Assembly: GCF_000968685.2 (NCBI RefSeq)
Contig: NZ_LAKD02000038.1
Span: 1 to 51,396, forward strand
Direction: 5' to 3'
Source of the DNA: Streptomyces antioxidans
GTDB lineage: Bacteria; Actinomycetota; Actinomycetes; Streptomycetales; Streptomycetaceae
Length of the DNA: 51,396 nucleotides
Position 1 is the first letter of the stretch. Each line of letters opens with the position of its first letter. A program made the position numbers and the translations under genes. Under the pieces are notes generated by a model. That model made no database searches, was not told the DNA's origin, and saw only the letters and a program-made list of their open reading frames with translations. Below, piece by piece: positions 16,394 through 25,700 of this stretch.

Positions 16394-17130
16394 ACAGGGG
16401 AGAGCTTGGAGCAGCGCTGCGGGCACTATGGTTGGCATCCGGGAAGGAAGCCAAGACCGTAACTCTTGGCGTCTCTGACGACGTCAAGGCTCAATACCTT
16501 GACGCCGCGCGAGCGGCGGCCACCGAAACCACGGCGTGGCGACTGGTACGTCGGTTGGGAGTGCACAAGGCACAACAGCAGACGAGAGCGCTGGAATCCC
16601 GTATGAGACGGCTGCAACTCTCCCAGCCCGCCCTGGTTCCCGGCCTGTTGCAAACCCCCGAGTACATTCGGGCTGTCCTCACTCGCCATGATCTCAGCGG
16701 GGACACCCTGACGCGCACTGCAGCCGCTCGCCTTGCGCGTCAGCAGGTTCTACATGACGAAACTAAGAGTCTGAATTTCGTCATCACGGAGAATGTGCTC
16801 CGTTGGCGCATCGTGTCGCCCTCCAGGATGGCCGAGCAGCTGGACAGACTCATCTCGCTTTCGCGATTGCCGCATATAAGTCTCCGGATTGTCCCCTTCT
16901 CTGTCGAGCAGCATGACATCGCTAACCACGCATTCGTCATCCGGGATGCGAGGGTTGTGACCGTCGAGACAGTCCACGCTGAACTGGTGGTTACGGATCC
17001 GAGAGATGTCGCTCAATACGTTGATAAGTTCGATGGTTTTTCCTCGGTCGCCGTCCTCGGTGACGACATGCGGAGAATGATCGAGAGCGTGAGAGACGAC
17101 TTCTTGCGTGGACACCGTGGTCCGCTGTGA
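16390..17130 (+). CDS. DUF5753 (Scr1-type) regulator with an in-frame deletion of its HTH
   Basis: A 246-aa protein beginning at GTG 16390 (VNRGELGAALRALWLASGKE). Relatives continue into an XRE HTH of about 60 residues. Here AKTV (residues 21-24) is joined directly to LGVSDDVKAQYLDAARAAA, which normally follows the HTH, so roughly 30 residues with the recognition helix are missing without a frameshift. The DUF5753 domain from about residue 75 is intact (QPALVPGLLQTPEYIRAVL, ISLRIVPFS). It probably cannot bind DNA but may still dimerise or bind a partner. It is coupled to DUF6879 by a 4-bp overlap. Confidence 0.82.
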   Translation: MNRGELGAALRALWLASGKEAKTVTLGVSDDVKAQYLDAARAAATETTAWRLVRRLGVHKAQQQTRALESRMRRLQLSQPALVPGLLQTPEYIRAVLTRHDLSGDTLTRTAAARLARQQVLHDETKSLNFVITENVLRWRIVSPSRMAEQLDRLISLSRLPHISLRIVPFSVEQHDIANHAFVIRDARVVTVETVHAELVVTDPRDVAQYVDKFDGFSSVAVLGDDMRRMIESVRDDFLRGHRGPL

Positions 17131-17479
17131 ACTCGACAGCACCGCGGAGGTGTTGAAGACGGTGGCGAACATCCCTGGCGCGATCGGCTACGCCGAATTG
17201 CATTCCGCCGAGGAGAGCGCACAGAAGGGGAATCTCCAGCCGGTGGCCCTCGACCGCCGCAAGCCTTCCATCGACGCGGTGCGGGAGCGGAGCTACCCGT
17301 TCTGGGAGCCGGAGTACGCGTACACCTACACCTCACCGCCCCCGAACTCCCTGACTTCGAAGTTCCTCGACTATCTGGCCGGGGACACCGGGCGGAACCT
17401 CATTGAGGAACACGGCCGTCTGCCGTGCGCCGCCGCCGAGAATCAGCGGGCGTGTCAGCTGGCGGCTGGTGGATGGTAG
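17112..17479 (+). pseudogene. C-terminal fragment of a PstS-like phosphate-binding protein
   Basis: About 110 residues match the last lobe of periplasmic-type phosphate-binding proteins: VLKTVANIPGAIGYAELHS, RERSYPFWEPEYAYTY, SLTSKFLDYLAGDTG and LIEEHGRLPC. The signal peptide and both phosphate loops are missing. It begins inside the 3' end of the DUF5753 gene, so it is a deletion or insertion scar rather than a functional gene. Confidence 0.7.
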
Positions 17480-17506
17480 GGCCCCGGTGGTGGACGGCAG
17501 ACGACA

Positions 17507-17533
17507 GTGCCCGGGGCCTTGGGCCCCGGGCAC
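17507..17533 (-). terminator. Terminator behind the first M4 metalloprotease gene
   Basis: A perfect 12-bp stem, gtgcccggggcc (17507-17518) / ggccccgggcac (17522-17533), with a three-base loop. It lies 18 bp past the stop codon of the minus-strand protease gene. Confidence 0.75.
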
Positions 17534-17550
17534 CGGTCGCTCAGATGGGG

Positions 17551-19206
17551 TTACTTGACGTTGACCCCGGCCCAGGCGGCGTCCACGCCCTTGGACTCGG
17601 CGCTGTCGGCGCCGTAGAGGTCCGTGGCGGCCTTCAGCGTGGCCTCACGGGCGGCGTGGTAGTCGGTGTTGGAGGTCATGTACGTGGTCAGGGCCTTGTA
17701 CCAGATCTTCTCGGCCTTTTCCCGCCCGATGCCCTCGACCTTGGAGCCGTCGGAGGTGGGGCTGTCGTACTTCACACCGTTGATCTCCTTCGCGCCGCTG
17801 CCCTCGGACAGCAGGTAGAAGAAGTGGTTGGCGACACCGGAGGAGTAGTGCACGTCCTGGTTGCCCACATCGTCGGACCAGTTGTCCGCGGACTGGCCGT
17901 CCTTGCTCGGCTCGTCCATGTAGCGCAGCGGGGTGCCGTCGCCGTTGATGTCGATCGCCTCGCCGATGAGGTAGTCACCGACGTCGGTGGAGTTCTTGAC
18001 GTTGAACTCCACCGAGGTGCCGAAGATGTCGGAGGTGGCCTCGTTGAGGCCGCCCGACTCGCCGGTGTACTCCAGGCCCGCGGTCTTGGAGGTGACGCCG
18101 TGGCTCATCTCGTGGCCCGCGACGTCGAGCGCGGTCAGCGGGGCCTTGTTGCCCTCGCCGTCGCCGTAGGTCATGCAGAAGCAGCTGTCGTCCCAGAAGG
18201 CGTTGACGTAGCTGTCGCCGTAGTGGACGCGGGAGTAGGCGCCCTTGCCGTCGCCCGCGATGCCGTCGCGGCCGTGCACGTTCTTGTAGTAGTCCCAGGT
18301 GGCGGCGGCGCCGTAGTGGGCGTCGACGGCGGCGGTCTGGGGGTCGTCCGGCTTGCCGGTGCCCCAGTTGTCGTCGTCGTCGGTGAAGGCCTTGCCCTCG
18401 CCCTCCTCACCGTTCTCCAGGTTGGTGGTCTTGTGGCCGCCGCGGTCGGCGTCGGTCAGGGTGTAACCGCTGCCTTCCTTGCTGGTGCCGAGCTCGACCG
18501 AGCCGCTGTACTCGCTCTCGCCCTTGCCGGTCTCGATGCCCTGGTACTCGTAGAGCTTCTTGCCGGTGGCGGCGTCCGTGATGACGTGCAGCTGGTTCGG
18601 GGTGCCGTCCTTCTGCACCCCGCCGACGACGGTCTCGTAGGCGAGGACGGGCTTGCCGTCGGCGGCCCAGATCACCTTGCGCGGGGCCTGGTCGGCCGCC
18701 GCCTCGGCGGTGTCGTCGGCCTTGGCCAGCTTGACGGCCGACTTCGCCGCGGCGCTCGGGGCGATCCCGGCCGTGGTGGAGGCGACCTTGACGGTGGCCT
18801 TGGTGGCCTTGGTGACGCTTCGGACGTCACCGCCCTTGGCACGGTGGACGATCAGGTCGCCGCCGAGGACGGGCAGACCGTCGTAGGTGCGGTCGTAGCG
18901 GGTGTGGACGGTGCCGTCGGCGTCCTTGATGACGTCCTTGACGACCAGCTTCTCCTTGGCGCCGAGGCCGAGCGAAGAGGCGGTGTCCGCCTTGGTCGCG
19001 TTGGCCTCGCGGAGCAGCTCGGCACGGGCCGAGGCGGTGAGCGCCGCGGGCTGGGCGCCGGACTTGGCGTCGGCCGGGGCGGCACCGGCGGTGCCGGTGG
19101 TCAGCCCGGAGGCGAGCAGGGCCGCCGCGGCGACCGCGGTACCGGCCGCGATGGCGGAACGCCGCTTACCGGCACCGGATATGGGCATGCTGAAGGTCTT
19201 GCGCAC
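17551..19206 (-). CDS. Secreted M4 (thermolysin-type) neutral zinc metalloprotease
   Basis: An extracellular endopeptidase of 551 aa. GTG 19206 is chosen because GAGGAG lies five bases upstream and it yields a typical signal peptide (residues about 1-40, AAAALLASGLTTGTAGA). An FTP/PepSY propeptide covers roughly 45-210. The catalytic domain has the zinc motif HEMSH at residues 365-369 and the third ligand Glu389 (GGLNEATSD), followed by the helical C-lobe with DVHYSSGVANHFFYLLSEG. There are no accessory domains. It is a tandem paralogue of the next gene, with the same orientation, and has its own terminator. Confidence 0.95.
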   Translation of the reverse strand: MRKTFSMPISGAGKRRSAIAAGTAVAAAALLASGLTTGTAGAAPADAKSGAQPAALTASARAELLREANATKADTASSLGLGAKEKLVVKDVIKDADGTVHTRYDRTYDGLPVLGGDLIVHRAKGGDVRSVTKATKATVKVASTTAGIAPSAAAKSAVKLAKADDTAEAAADQAPRKVIWAADGKPVLAYETVVGGVQKDGTPNQLHVITDAATGKKLYEYQGIETGKGESEYSGSVELGTSKEGSGYTLTDADRGGHKTTNLENGEEGEGKAFTDDDDNWGTGKPDDPQTAAVDAHYGAAATWDYYKNVHGRDGIAGDGKGAYSRVHYGDSYVNAFWDDSCFCMTYGDGEGNKAPLTALDVAGHEMSHGVTSKTAGLEYTGESGGLNEATSDIFGTSVEFNVKNSTDVGDYLIGEAIDINGDGTPLRYMDEPSKDGQSADNWSDDVGNQDVHYSSGVANHFFYLLSEGSGAKEINGVKYDSPTSDGSKVEGIGREKAEKIWYKALTTYMTSNTDYHAAREATLKAATDLYGADSAESKGVDAAWAGVNVK

Positions 19207-19536
19207 GCGATCTCCTCGTTGCTGTGGGGGATCAGCGCCGGACTGCGGGGAAGTGCGGCCCGGTGCTGAACAAGAGGTACTGATGCGTAATGCGTTGGGC
19301 AGACTGTCACACAAGTCCGGGACATGTCACGGGTTTCATGACAGGCCGAGGGGAAAATGTTCGTTGAATGCTGATCAACCTTCGGATTCCGGACAACCGG
19401 ACGTCAGGGTCGGGGACGGCGAGGGGCAAGGGCCAGGGACGACAAGAAGCAAAGGTCAGGGACGACGAGAGGCGCCGCCAGGGGGAGTCGGGTCGACCCC
19501 TGGCGGCGCCTGTCCTGGGTGAGCCTCAAGGCTCCG
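19207..19536. other. Intergenic region between the two M4 protease genes
   Basis: These 330 bases have no gene. They hold the promoter of the downstream protease, a gacatgtc palindrome at 19321-19328 that recurs upstream of the paralogue (22101-22108), and the terminator at 19470-19511. A gacgacragargc-like short repeat runs through 19420-19470. Confidence 0.5.
19470..19511 (-). terminator. Terminator behind the second M4 metalloprotease gene
   Basis: A perfect 15-bp stem, aggcgccgccagggg (19470-19484) / cccctggcggcgcct (19497-19511), with a 12-base loop. It is 26 bp past the stop codon. Confidence 0.8.
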
Positions 19537-21900
19537 TCAGAACGTCAGCTTCCAGCTGTTGATGTAGCCGGTGTCCTGGGCGTACAGGTCCTGAACCCGT
19601 AGCTTCCAGGTGCCGACCGCGGTCTCGGAGGACGCGTCCACGGTGTACGTGGTCCGCACGTCGTCCGCCGAGTCGAAGAGGCTGGCGCTCTTCAGCCGGT
19701 GGGCCGTGCCGTCCGGGGCCACCAGATCGATCACCAGGTCGCCGCGGTAGGTGTGCACGATGTCCACGCCCACCTGGAGGTTGGCGGGCGCGTTACCGGC
19801 CCGGCTCACCGTGATCGGTGAGGTGATCGGCTCGCCCGCGTCCGGGATGGCGATGTCCGCGGTGTTCTCGAAGACACTGCCGCCGCTGGTGTTCACCGTC
19901 CAGCCGAAGGACGCCGTACCGGTCTTGCCCGCCGAATCGGTCACCGTGACGGTCACCGCGCTCGGGCCGACCGTGGTCGGGGTGCCGGAGATCAGCCCGG
20001 TGGTGGAGTCGACGGCCAGGCCCGCGGGGAGCCCGTCGGCCGCGTAGCTCAGCGCGCCCGGGTTGGAGCTGGTCGCGGTGATCTGGAGGCTGGTGGCCTG
20101 GTCGACGATGCTGGTCTGGTCGCCGGGCGGGGTGACGGTGACGCCGTCGGCGATCCGGGCGCCGACGTTGACCCCGGCCCAGGCGTTCGCCACCGCGTTG
20201 TACTGCGCGCTGCCCTGGCCGAACAGCTCACCCGCGGCCCACAGCGTGGCGTCGCGGGCGCCCGCGTAGTTGGTGTTGGAGGTCATCCGCTGGCTCAGTG
20301 CCTTGAACCAGATCTTCTCCGCGTTGTCCCGTCCGATGCCGGTGACCGGGAGGTTGTCGTACGTCGGGCTGTCGTAGCTCACGCCGTTGATGACCTTGAC
20401 GCCGCTGCCCTCGGAGAGCAGGTAGAAGAAGTGGTTGGCGATGCCGGACGAGTAGTGGACGTCCACATTGCCGACACCGGAGTACCAGCTGTCCTTGGAG
20501 GCCCCGTCCTTGCTGGGCTTGTCCATGTAGCGCAGCGGGGTGCCGTTGCCATTGATGTCGATCTTCTCGCCGACGAGGTAGTCACCGGGGTCGCTCGCGT
20601 TGTCGGCGTAGAACTCGACGGCGGCGGCGAAGATGTCGGAGGTGCCCTCGTTGAGCCCGCCGGACTCACCGCTGTAGGTGAGGTTGGCGGTGGCCGCGGT
20701 GACGCCGTGGCTCATCTCGTGCGCGGCGACATCGAGGGAGGTCAGCGGCTTGGCATTGCCCGAGCCGTCGCCGTAGGTCATGCAGAAGCAGGCGTCCTGC
20801 CAGAAGGCGTTGACATAGCCGCTGCTGTAGTGGACCCGGGAGTACGCCCCGACGCCGTCGCCCCGGATGCCGGTGCGGCCGTGGACGTCTCTGTAGTAGT
20901 CCCAGGTCTCGGCGGCGCCGTAGTGCGCGTCCACCCCGGCGGTCGCGGCGTCGGAGGTGGTGCCGTTGCCCCAGACGTCGTCGGCGTCGGTGAAGAGGGT
21001 GCCGGTGCCCGAGGTGGAGCGGTTGAGGTTGTACGTCTTGTGGTTGCCGCGCCCGGAGTCGGTGAGGTTGTACGAACCCGAGGCGCCCGAGGTGCCGAGG
21101 GCCACCTGGCCGCTGTACTGGCTGTTCCCGGTGCCCGTCTTGACGCCCTGGAACTCGAACAGCTTCTTGCCGGTGGCCGCGTCGGTGATGACGTGCAGCT
21201 CGTTCGGGGTGCCGTCCTCCTGGAGGCCGCCGACGACCGTCTCATACGCCAGGGCCGGGGTGCCCTTCGCGGCCCAGATCACCTTGTGGGGCGCCCGGTC
21301 GGCCGCGGTCTTCCGCGAACCCTGCGCGTTCGCCGCCTTCACGGCGGCCTTCTCGGCGGTGGCGGGCGTGACGGCGGCGCTGGTGGTCGGGACGGCCAGC
21401 CGGGCCTTGGTGGCCTTGGCGACGGTCAGCGGCACGCCGCTCTTCGCCCGGTCGACGATTAAGTCGCCGCCGAGGACGGGGAGTCCGGCGTAGGTGCGCT
21501 CGTAGCGGGTGTGGGTCGTGCCGTCGGCGTCCTTGATGACGTCCTTGACGACCAGCTTCTCCTTGGCCCCGAGCCTGAGGTCCTGGGCGGCCTCGCCCTT
21601 GGCGGCATCGGCCTTATGGATCAGCTCGGCGCGCTGGGCGGGGGACAGCTTCACGGGGAGGGCGCGGGGGTCGGGGGCGCCGGAGATCGTACGGGCGGCG
21701 GGGCGGTCGGCCGCGTTCGTGGCGTTCGTGGCGTTCGTGGCGGAGTCGTCAGGGCGGGCGGCGGCGGTGCCGCTCTGGAAGCCGACGCCGATCATCGCCG
21801 CAGCGACGACCAGCGCACCGGTCGCGATGGCCCGGTTGCCCGGGGTGCGACCGGATCCGCGGCGGCTGGGTCTGAGGTGCCGTTGGGGGAGGGATCTCAC
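19537..21900 (-). CDS. Secreted M4 metalloprotease with Ig-like and proprotein-convertase P domains, TTA-containing
   Basis: A 787-aa extracellular protease. GTG 21900 has AAGGAGTCAGC upstream. The signal peptide is at about 20-50, then an FTP/PepSY propeptide, then the M4 domain with HEMSH at 394-398 and Glu418. Unlike its paralogue it continues with a putative Ig fold (about residues 585-680, GLPAGLAVDSTTGLISGTP) and a P domain (about 685-787, VDIVHTYRGDLVIDLVAPDG ... GYINSWKLTF), which usually aid substrate binding or stability. Leu147 is a TTA codon (21460-21462), so bldA control is expected. The equivalent codon in the paralogue is not TTA. Confidence 0.95.
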   Translation of the reverse strand: MRSLPQRHLRPSRRGSGRTPGNRAIATGALVVAAAMIGVGFQSGTAAARPDDSATNATNATNAADRPAARTISGAPDPRALPVKLSPAQRAELIHKADAAKGEAAQDLRLGAKEKLVVKDVIKDADGTTHTRYERTYAGLPVLGGDLIVDRAKSGVPLTVAKATKARLAVPTTSAAVTPATAEKAAVKAANAQGSRKTAADRAPHKVIWAAKGTPALAYETVVGGLQEDGTPNELHVITDAATGKKLFEFQGVKTGTGNSQYSGQVALGTSGASGSYNLTDSGRGNHKTYNLNRSTSGTGTLFTDADDVWGNGTTSDAATAGVDAHYGAAETWDYYRDVHGRTGIRGDGVGAYSRVHYSSGYVNAFWQDACFCMTYGDGSGNAKPLTSLDVAAHEMSHGVTAATANLTYSGESGGLNEGTSDIFAAAVEFYADNASDPGDYLVGEKIDINGNGTPLRYMDKPSKDGASKDSWYSGVGNVDVHYSSGIANHFFYLLSEGSGVKVINGVSYDSPTYDNLPVTGIGRDNAEKIWFKALSQRMTSNTNYAGARDATLWAAGELFGQGSAQYNAVANAWAGVNVGARIADGVTVTPPGDQTSIVDQATSLQITATSSNPGALSYAADGLPAGLAVDSTTGLISGTPTTVGPSAVTVTVTDSAGKTGTASFGWTVNTSGGSVFENTADIAIPDAGEPITSPITVSRAGNAPANLQVGVDIVHTYRGDLVIDLVAPDGTAHRLKSASLFDSADDVRTTYTVDASSETAVGTWKLRVQDLYAQDTGYINSWKLTF

Positions 21901-22232
21901 GCTGACTCCTTCTGCGCTGGCCGTGCGGTGACACGGCCGGGACGACCGGGCGGCTGGGTCGCCGTCCGGGCAGGGCAGGGCAGAACGCGTGCGGGTTGGT
22001 GTGGAGGGCCGGTGTGGCTGTGGCAGCGGCTACGGGCGGCAGCTGTGGGCTGGGGGAAGCGCTGCGCCTCGGCCGAGGGAAGAGTGCCATCAATGGACTC
22101 GACATGTCAGGATCGCGACAAAAACTTGTCCGGAAAGCGTCCGTTGACAGGTGTGCCGTGTTCACATGACGGTGATTTACAGTCAATTTCGGTAATGCGC
22201 GCGATGTCGGTGGCGTTTCCTAGCATCGACCC
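21901..22232. other. Divergent promoter region between the M4 protease and DinB-like genes
   Basis: These 332 bases contain no gene. The notable sequence is gacatgtc at 22101-22108, the same palindrome found upstream of the paralogous protease. An AT-richer stretch at 22105-22230 probably contains both promoters. tagcat at 22222-22227 lies just ahead of the DinB-like ATG and could be a -10 box for a short-leader transcript. Confidence 0.4.
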
Positions 22233-22757
22233 ATGTCCCACCCCATGAATCCGATCGACGAGCCGCCGCATTCGCTGACCGATCCCCACCACATGCTCGG
22301 CGCCTATCTCGACTACGTCCGCTCCGTCGTGACCAAGAAGCTCGACGGCCTCCCGGAGCACGAGTTGCGCACCAGCCGACTGCCCTCCGGCTGGACCCCG
22401 TTGGAACTGCTCCACCATCTGACCCATGTCGAACGGCGCTGGCTGCGCTGGGGATTCCTGGGCGAGGCGGTGGACGACCCCTGGGGCGACCGCGGCCCCG
22501 ACGACCGGTGGCGGGTGCCCGAGGGCAGGTCGTCCGCGGAGGTACGGGCGCGGTACGAGCGGCAGTGCGCCTGGTCCCGGGCGGCCGTCGCGGGCGTACC
22601 GCTGGAGCGGCGGGCGGCCACCGGCGGGCGGTTCGCCACCGAGGCCGACGCCCCGACGCTCGGCTGGATCCTGTTCCATCTGCTCCAGGAGTACGCCCGC
22701 CACGCCGGACAGCTGGATGTCGTACGGGAGTTGGCGGACGGCACGGTCGGCGAGTGA
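22233..22757 (+). CDS. DinB superfamily / DUF664 protein
   Basis: A 174-aa four-helix-bundle protein of the DinB/DUF664 group, several of which are mycothiol-dependent, metal-binding transferases. Three His at the expected places are visible: LLHHLTHVERRW (about residues 60-72) and the late YARHAGQLDVVREL (about 155-168). ATG 22233 is the start (MSHPMNPIDEPP). It stands alone, divergent from the protease. The substrate is unknown. Confidence 0.88.
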   Translation: MSHPMNPIDEPPHSLTDPHHMLGAYLDYVRSVVTKKLDGLPEHELRTSRLPSGWTPLELLHHLTHVERRWLRWGFLGEAVDDPWGDRGPDDRWRVPEGRSSAEVRARYERQCAWSRAAVAGVPLERRAATGGRFATEADAPTLGWILFHLLQEYARHAGQLDVVRELADGTVGE

Positions 22758-22792
22758 GGCGTGGGAGACCGGCGGGACGAACGGTCCCGCCG

Positions 22793-23524
22793 TCAGCGCG
22801 CGGCGGAGTCGAAGCGCGGCTCCTCGCGCAGCAGGGCGCTCAGGTCGGCGCCGGGGCGCAGCTCCGCCGGGTCCTCGCCCCGGCGGAAGAGGATGGCCCC
22901 GGCGTCGATGCCGCCCAGGGTCAGCCGGTCCGCGTCCCGGCGGAGCCAGGTGCCCTCGCGCAGGCCGAGCACGGGGACGTCGTTCTCCTCCAGGAACTGC
23001 TCGAGCCGCTGGGCCCGGGTCTCGCCCATGTGGGCGGTGTCCGGCCTGGCGTCGAGGTAGTGCGGGTTGATCTGGAACGGCAGCAGGCCCAGCGCCGCGA
23101 AGGTGGGCGGCTGGACGATGGGCATGTCGTTGGTGGTGCGCAGGGTCGGGCAGGCCATGTTGGTGCCCGCGCTGGAGCCCATGTAGACCGCGCCCGCGGC
23201 CACCCGCTCCCGTATCGCCCGGACCAGATCGCGCTCGTGCAACGCCTTGAGCAGCCGGAAGCTGTTGCCGCCGCCGACGAACACCGCCTGCGCCCCGCGC
23301 ACCAGACCGGCCGGGTCGTCGGCGGTGTGCGCACCGGTGACCGCCACGCCCAGCGGCTCCAGGGCCGAGGCCACCTGGGCGGTGTAGCCGTCGTGGTCGG
23401 CCAGCGCGTACGGCACGAAGACGAGCCCGCGCGCGCCGTTCAGCGCCGAGGCGATCTCCTCCCGCGCGTGTTCCAGATAGCCACGGCCGGGCGCGGCGGA
23501 GTTCGACAGCAGCAGCAACTGCAT
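22793..23524 (-). CDS. pepE: Peptidase E (alpha-aspartyl dipeptidase, S51)
   Basis: A cytoplasmic serine peptidase that cleaves Asp-X dipeptides. The protein is 243 aa from ATG 23524 with GGAAAGG upstream, close to the E. coli enzyme in length. The nucleophile Ser118 is in GSSAGTNMACP, Asp133 is in TNDMPIV and His155 is in QINPHYLD, matching the S51 triad. It lies 74 bp downstream of an IclR gene on the same strand, so the two may be co-transcribed. Across the divergent promoter is a DUF1177-OPT transporter-AroM operon, which suggests it digests imported peptides. Confidence 0.92.
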   Translation of the reverse strand: MQLLLLSNSAAPGRGYLEHAREEIASALNGARGLVFVPYALADHDGYTAQVASALEPLGVAVTGAHTADDPAGLVRGAQAVFVGGGNSFRLLKALHERDLVRAIRERVAAGAVYMGSSAGTNMACPTLRTTNDMPIVQPPTFAALGLLPFQINPHYLDARPDTAHMGETRAQRLEQFLEENDVPVLGLREGTWLRRDADRLTLGGIDAGAILFRRGEDPAELRPGADLSALLREEPRFDSAAR

Positions 23525-23598
23525 GAGGGGGCCTTTCCGGGAGGGGGTACGAGGGAGGCGGCGGCACGCCGCGTGGTCCGGCGCCGACACGGCGCCGT

Positions 23599-24429
<831 letters not shown>

Positions 24430-24445
24430 GACGAAAGGATAAACA

Positions 24446-24462
24446 TTCTCGGATATAGAGAA
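24446..24462. promoter_or_regulatory. Candidate IclR operator
   Basis: ttctc-ggatata-gagaa is a palindrome in a small AT-rich island 17-33 bp upstream of the IclR start. On the minus strand the adjacent TATCCT (24436-24441) could be a -10 box. This position would allow autoregulation and control of the divergent operon. The rest of the region up to 24682 holds only an 18-bp direct duplication (24625-24660). Confidence 0.45.
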
Positions 24463-24682
24463 ATCATTGCGCACTGCGCGACACCGGGCGGACCCTGGCG
24501 GGGCCGGTGCCGGGAGGATCCCTGGTCAGACCGGTGACTGGTGTCCGGTGCCCGGCGGCCGTGCCCGCCCCGCGCACCGCTTCCCGCTCGCAGCCGGTCG
24601 GGCCATCGGCGTCACCGACCGCGTCACCCCGACCGACCGCCCCACCCCGACCGACCGCTTCACCCCGCCGTGAGAGGCAGCC

Positions 24683-25645
24683 GTGCTCAAACACGTCCTA
24701 GACATCATCGAACTCCTCGACCGTCCGCAGACCGGCGGCGCCCTCCTCGCCGACCATCTGCGCGCGGTCCAGGCCGCGGCCGGAGCCGACCCTCAGACGG
24801 CGCCCCAGGTCGAGGTACGTACCGTCGAGGGCGACAAGGGCAGCACGGACTTCGTGTCCGTCACCGTCCCCGGCCGCCGCGGCAAGCTCAGCGGCGGCAC
24901 CGCCCCGACCCTGGGCGTCCTCGGCAGGCTCGGCGGAGTCGGCGCCCGTCCGGAGCGGATCGGGCTGGTCTCGGACGCCGACGGGGCGGTCGCCGCGCTG
25001 TCCGCCGCGGCCAAGCTGCTGGACATGCACGCCCGCGGCGACGTCCTGGACGGCGATGTCACGCTCTCCACCCATGTCTCCGGCTGGGCCCCCACCCAGC
25101 CGCACGACCCGGTGCCCTTCATGGACTCCCCGGTGGACACCCTGGTGTGCAACCGCGAGGAGATCTCGCCCGCCATGGACGCGGTCGTCTCCATCGACAC
25201 CACCAAGGGCAACCGGCTGCTGAACCACCGCGGCGTCGCCCTGTCGCCCACGGTCTGCCAGGGCTGGATCCTGCGGGTCAGCGAGGACCTGGTGTCCGTC
25301 CTGGAGAGCGTGACCGGCGAGTCGGCGCGCATCCTGCCGATCACCACCCAGGACATCACCCCGTACGGCAACGGGGTGCACCACCTCAACTCCATCCTCC
25401 AGCCCGCCGTGGCCACCACCGCCCCCGTCGTCGGCCTCGCGATCACGGCGGGCACGGCGGTGGCCGGATGCGCCACCGGCGCCAGCCACGAGACGGACAT
25501 CGCCGTCGCGGCCCGGTTCGCCGTCGAGACCGCCAAGGAGTTCGGCCGCGGCGTCGCCCGCTTCCTGGACGCCGAGGAGTTCGCGCGCCTGGTCGAGCTG
25601 TACGGACCCATGACCCACCTCCAGGCCCTCACCCCGGCGGGGTGA
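24683..25645 (+). CDS. DUF1177 family protein
   Basis: A 320-aa cytoplasmic protein of the DUF1177 family; no function is established. It starts at GTG 24683 (MLKHVLDIIELLD) with GAGAGG upstream. Visible features are an N-terminal helix, the motif VPGRRGKLSGGTAPTLGVLG, conserved His/Asp sites (STHVSGWAPTQPHDPVPFMDSPVD and SIDTTKGNRL) and a Cys/His segment (AGCATGASHETDIAV). The clustered His, Asp and Glu are compatible with a metalloenzyme, but I cannot prove this. It is the first gene of an operon with an OPT transporter and AroM; family members often keep this company. Confidence 0.85.
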   Translation: MLKHVLDIIELLDRPQTGGALLADHLRAVQAAAGADPQTAPQVEVRTVEGDKGSTDFVSVTVPGRRGKLSGGTAPTLGVLGRLGGVGARPERIGLVSDADGAVAALSAAAKLLDMHARGDVLDGDVTLSTHVSGWAPTQPHDPVPFMDSPVDTLVCNREEISPAMDAVVSIDTTKGNRLLNHRGVALSPTVCQGWILRVSEDLVSVLESVTGESARILPITTQDITPYGNGVHHLNSILQPAVATTAPVVGLAITAGTAVAGCATGASHETDIAVAARFAVETAKEFGRGVARFLDAEEFARLVELYGPMTHLQALTPAG

Positions 25646-25700
25646 CCGACCCGTCCGGGGTGACCGACCCGTCCCCGCCCCGGACCCCGCAGGAGTCCCC

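Noticed and set aside
17425..19269. Plus-strand open frame of 614 codons opposite the first M4 protease
   Set aside because: Val/Gly/Ala-rich antisense product; the protease on the other strand has its full zinc site.
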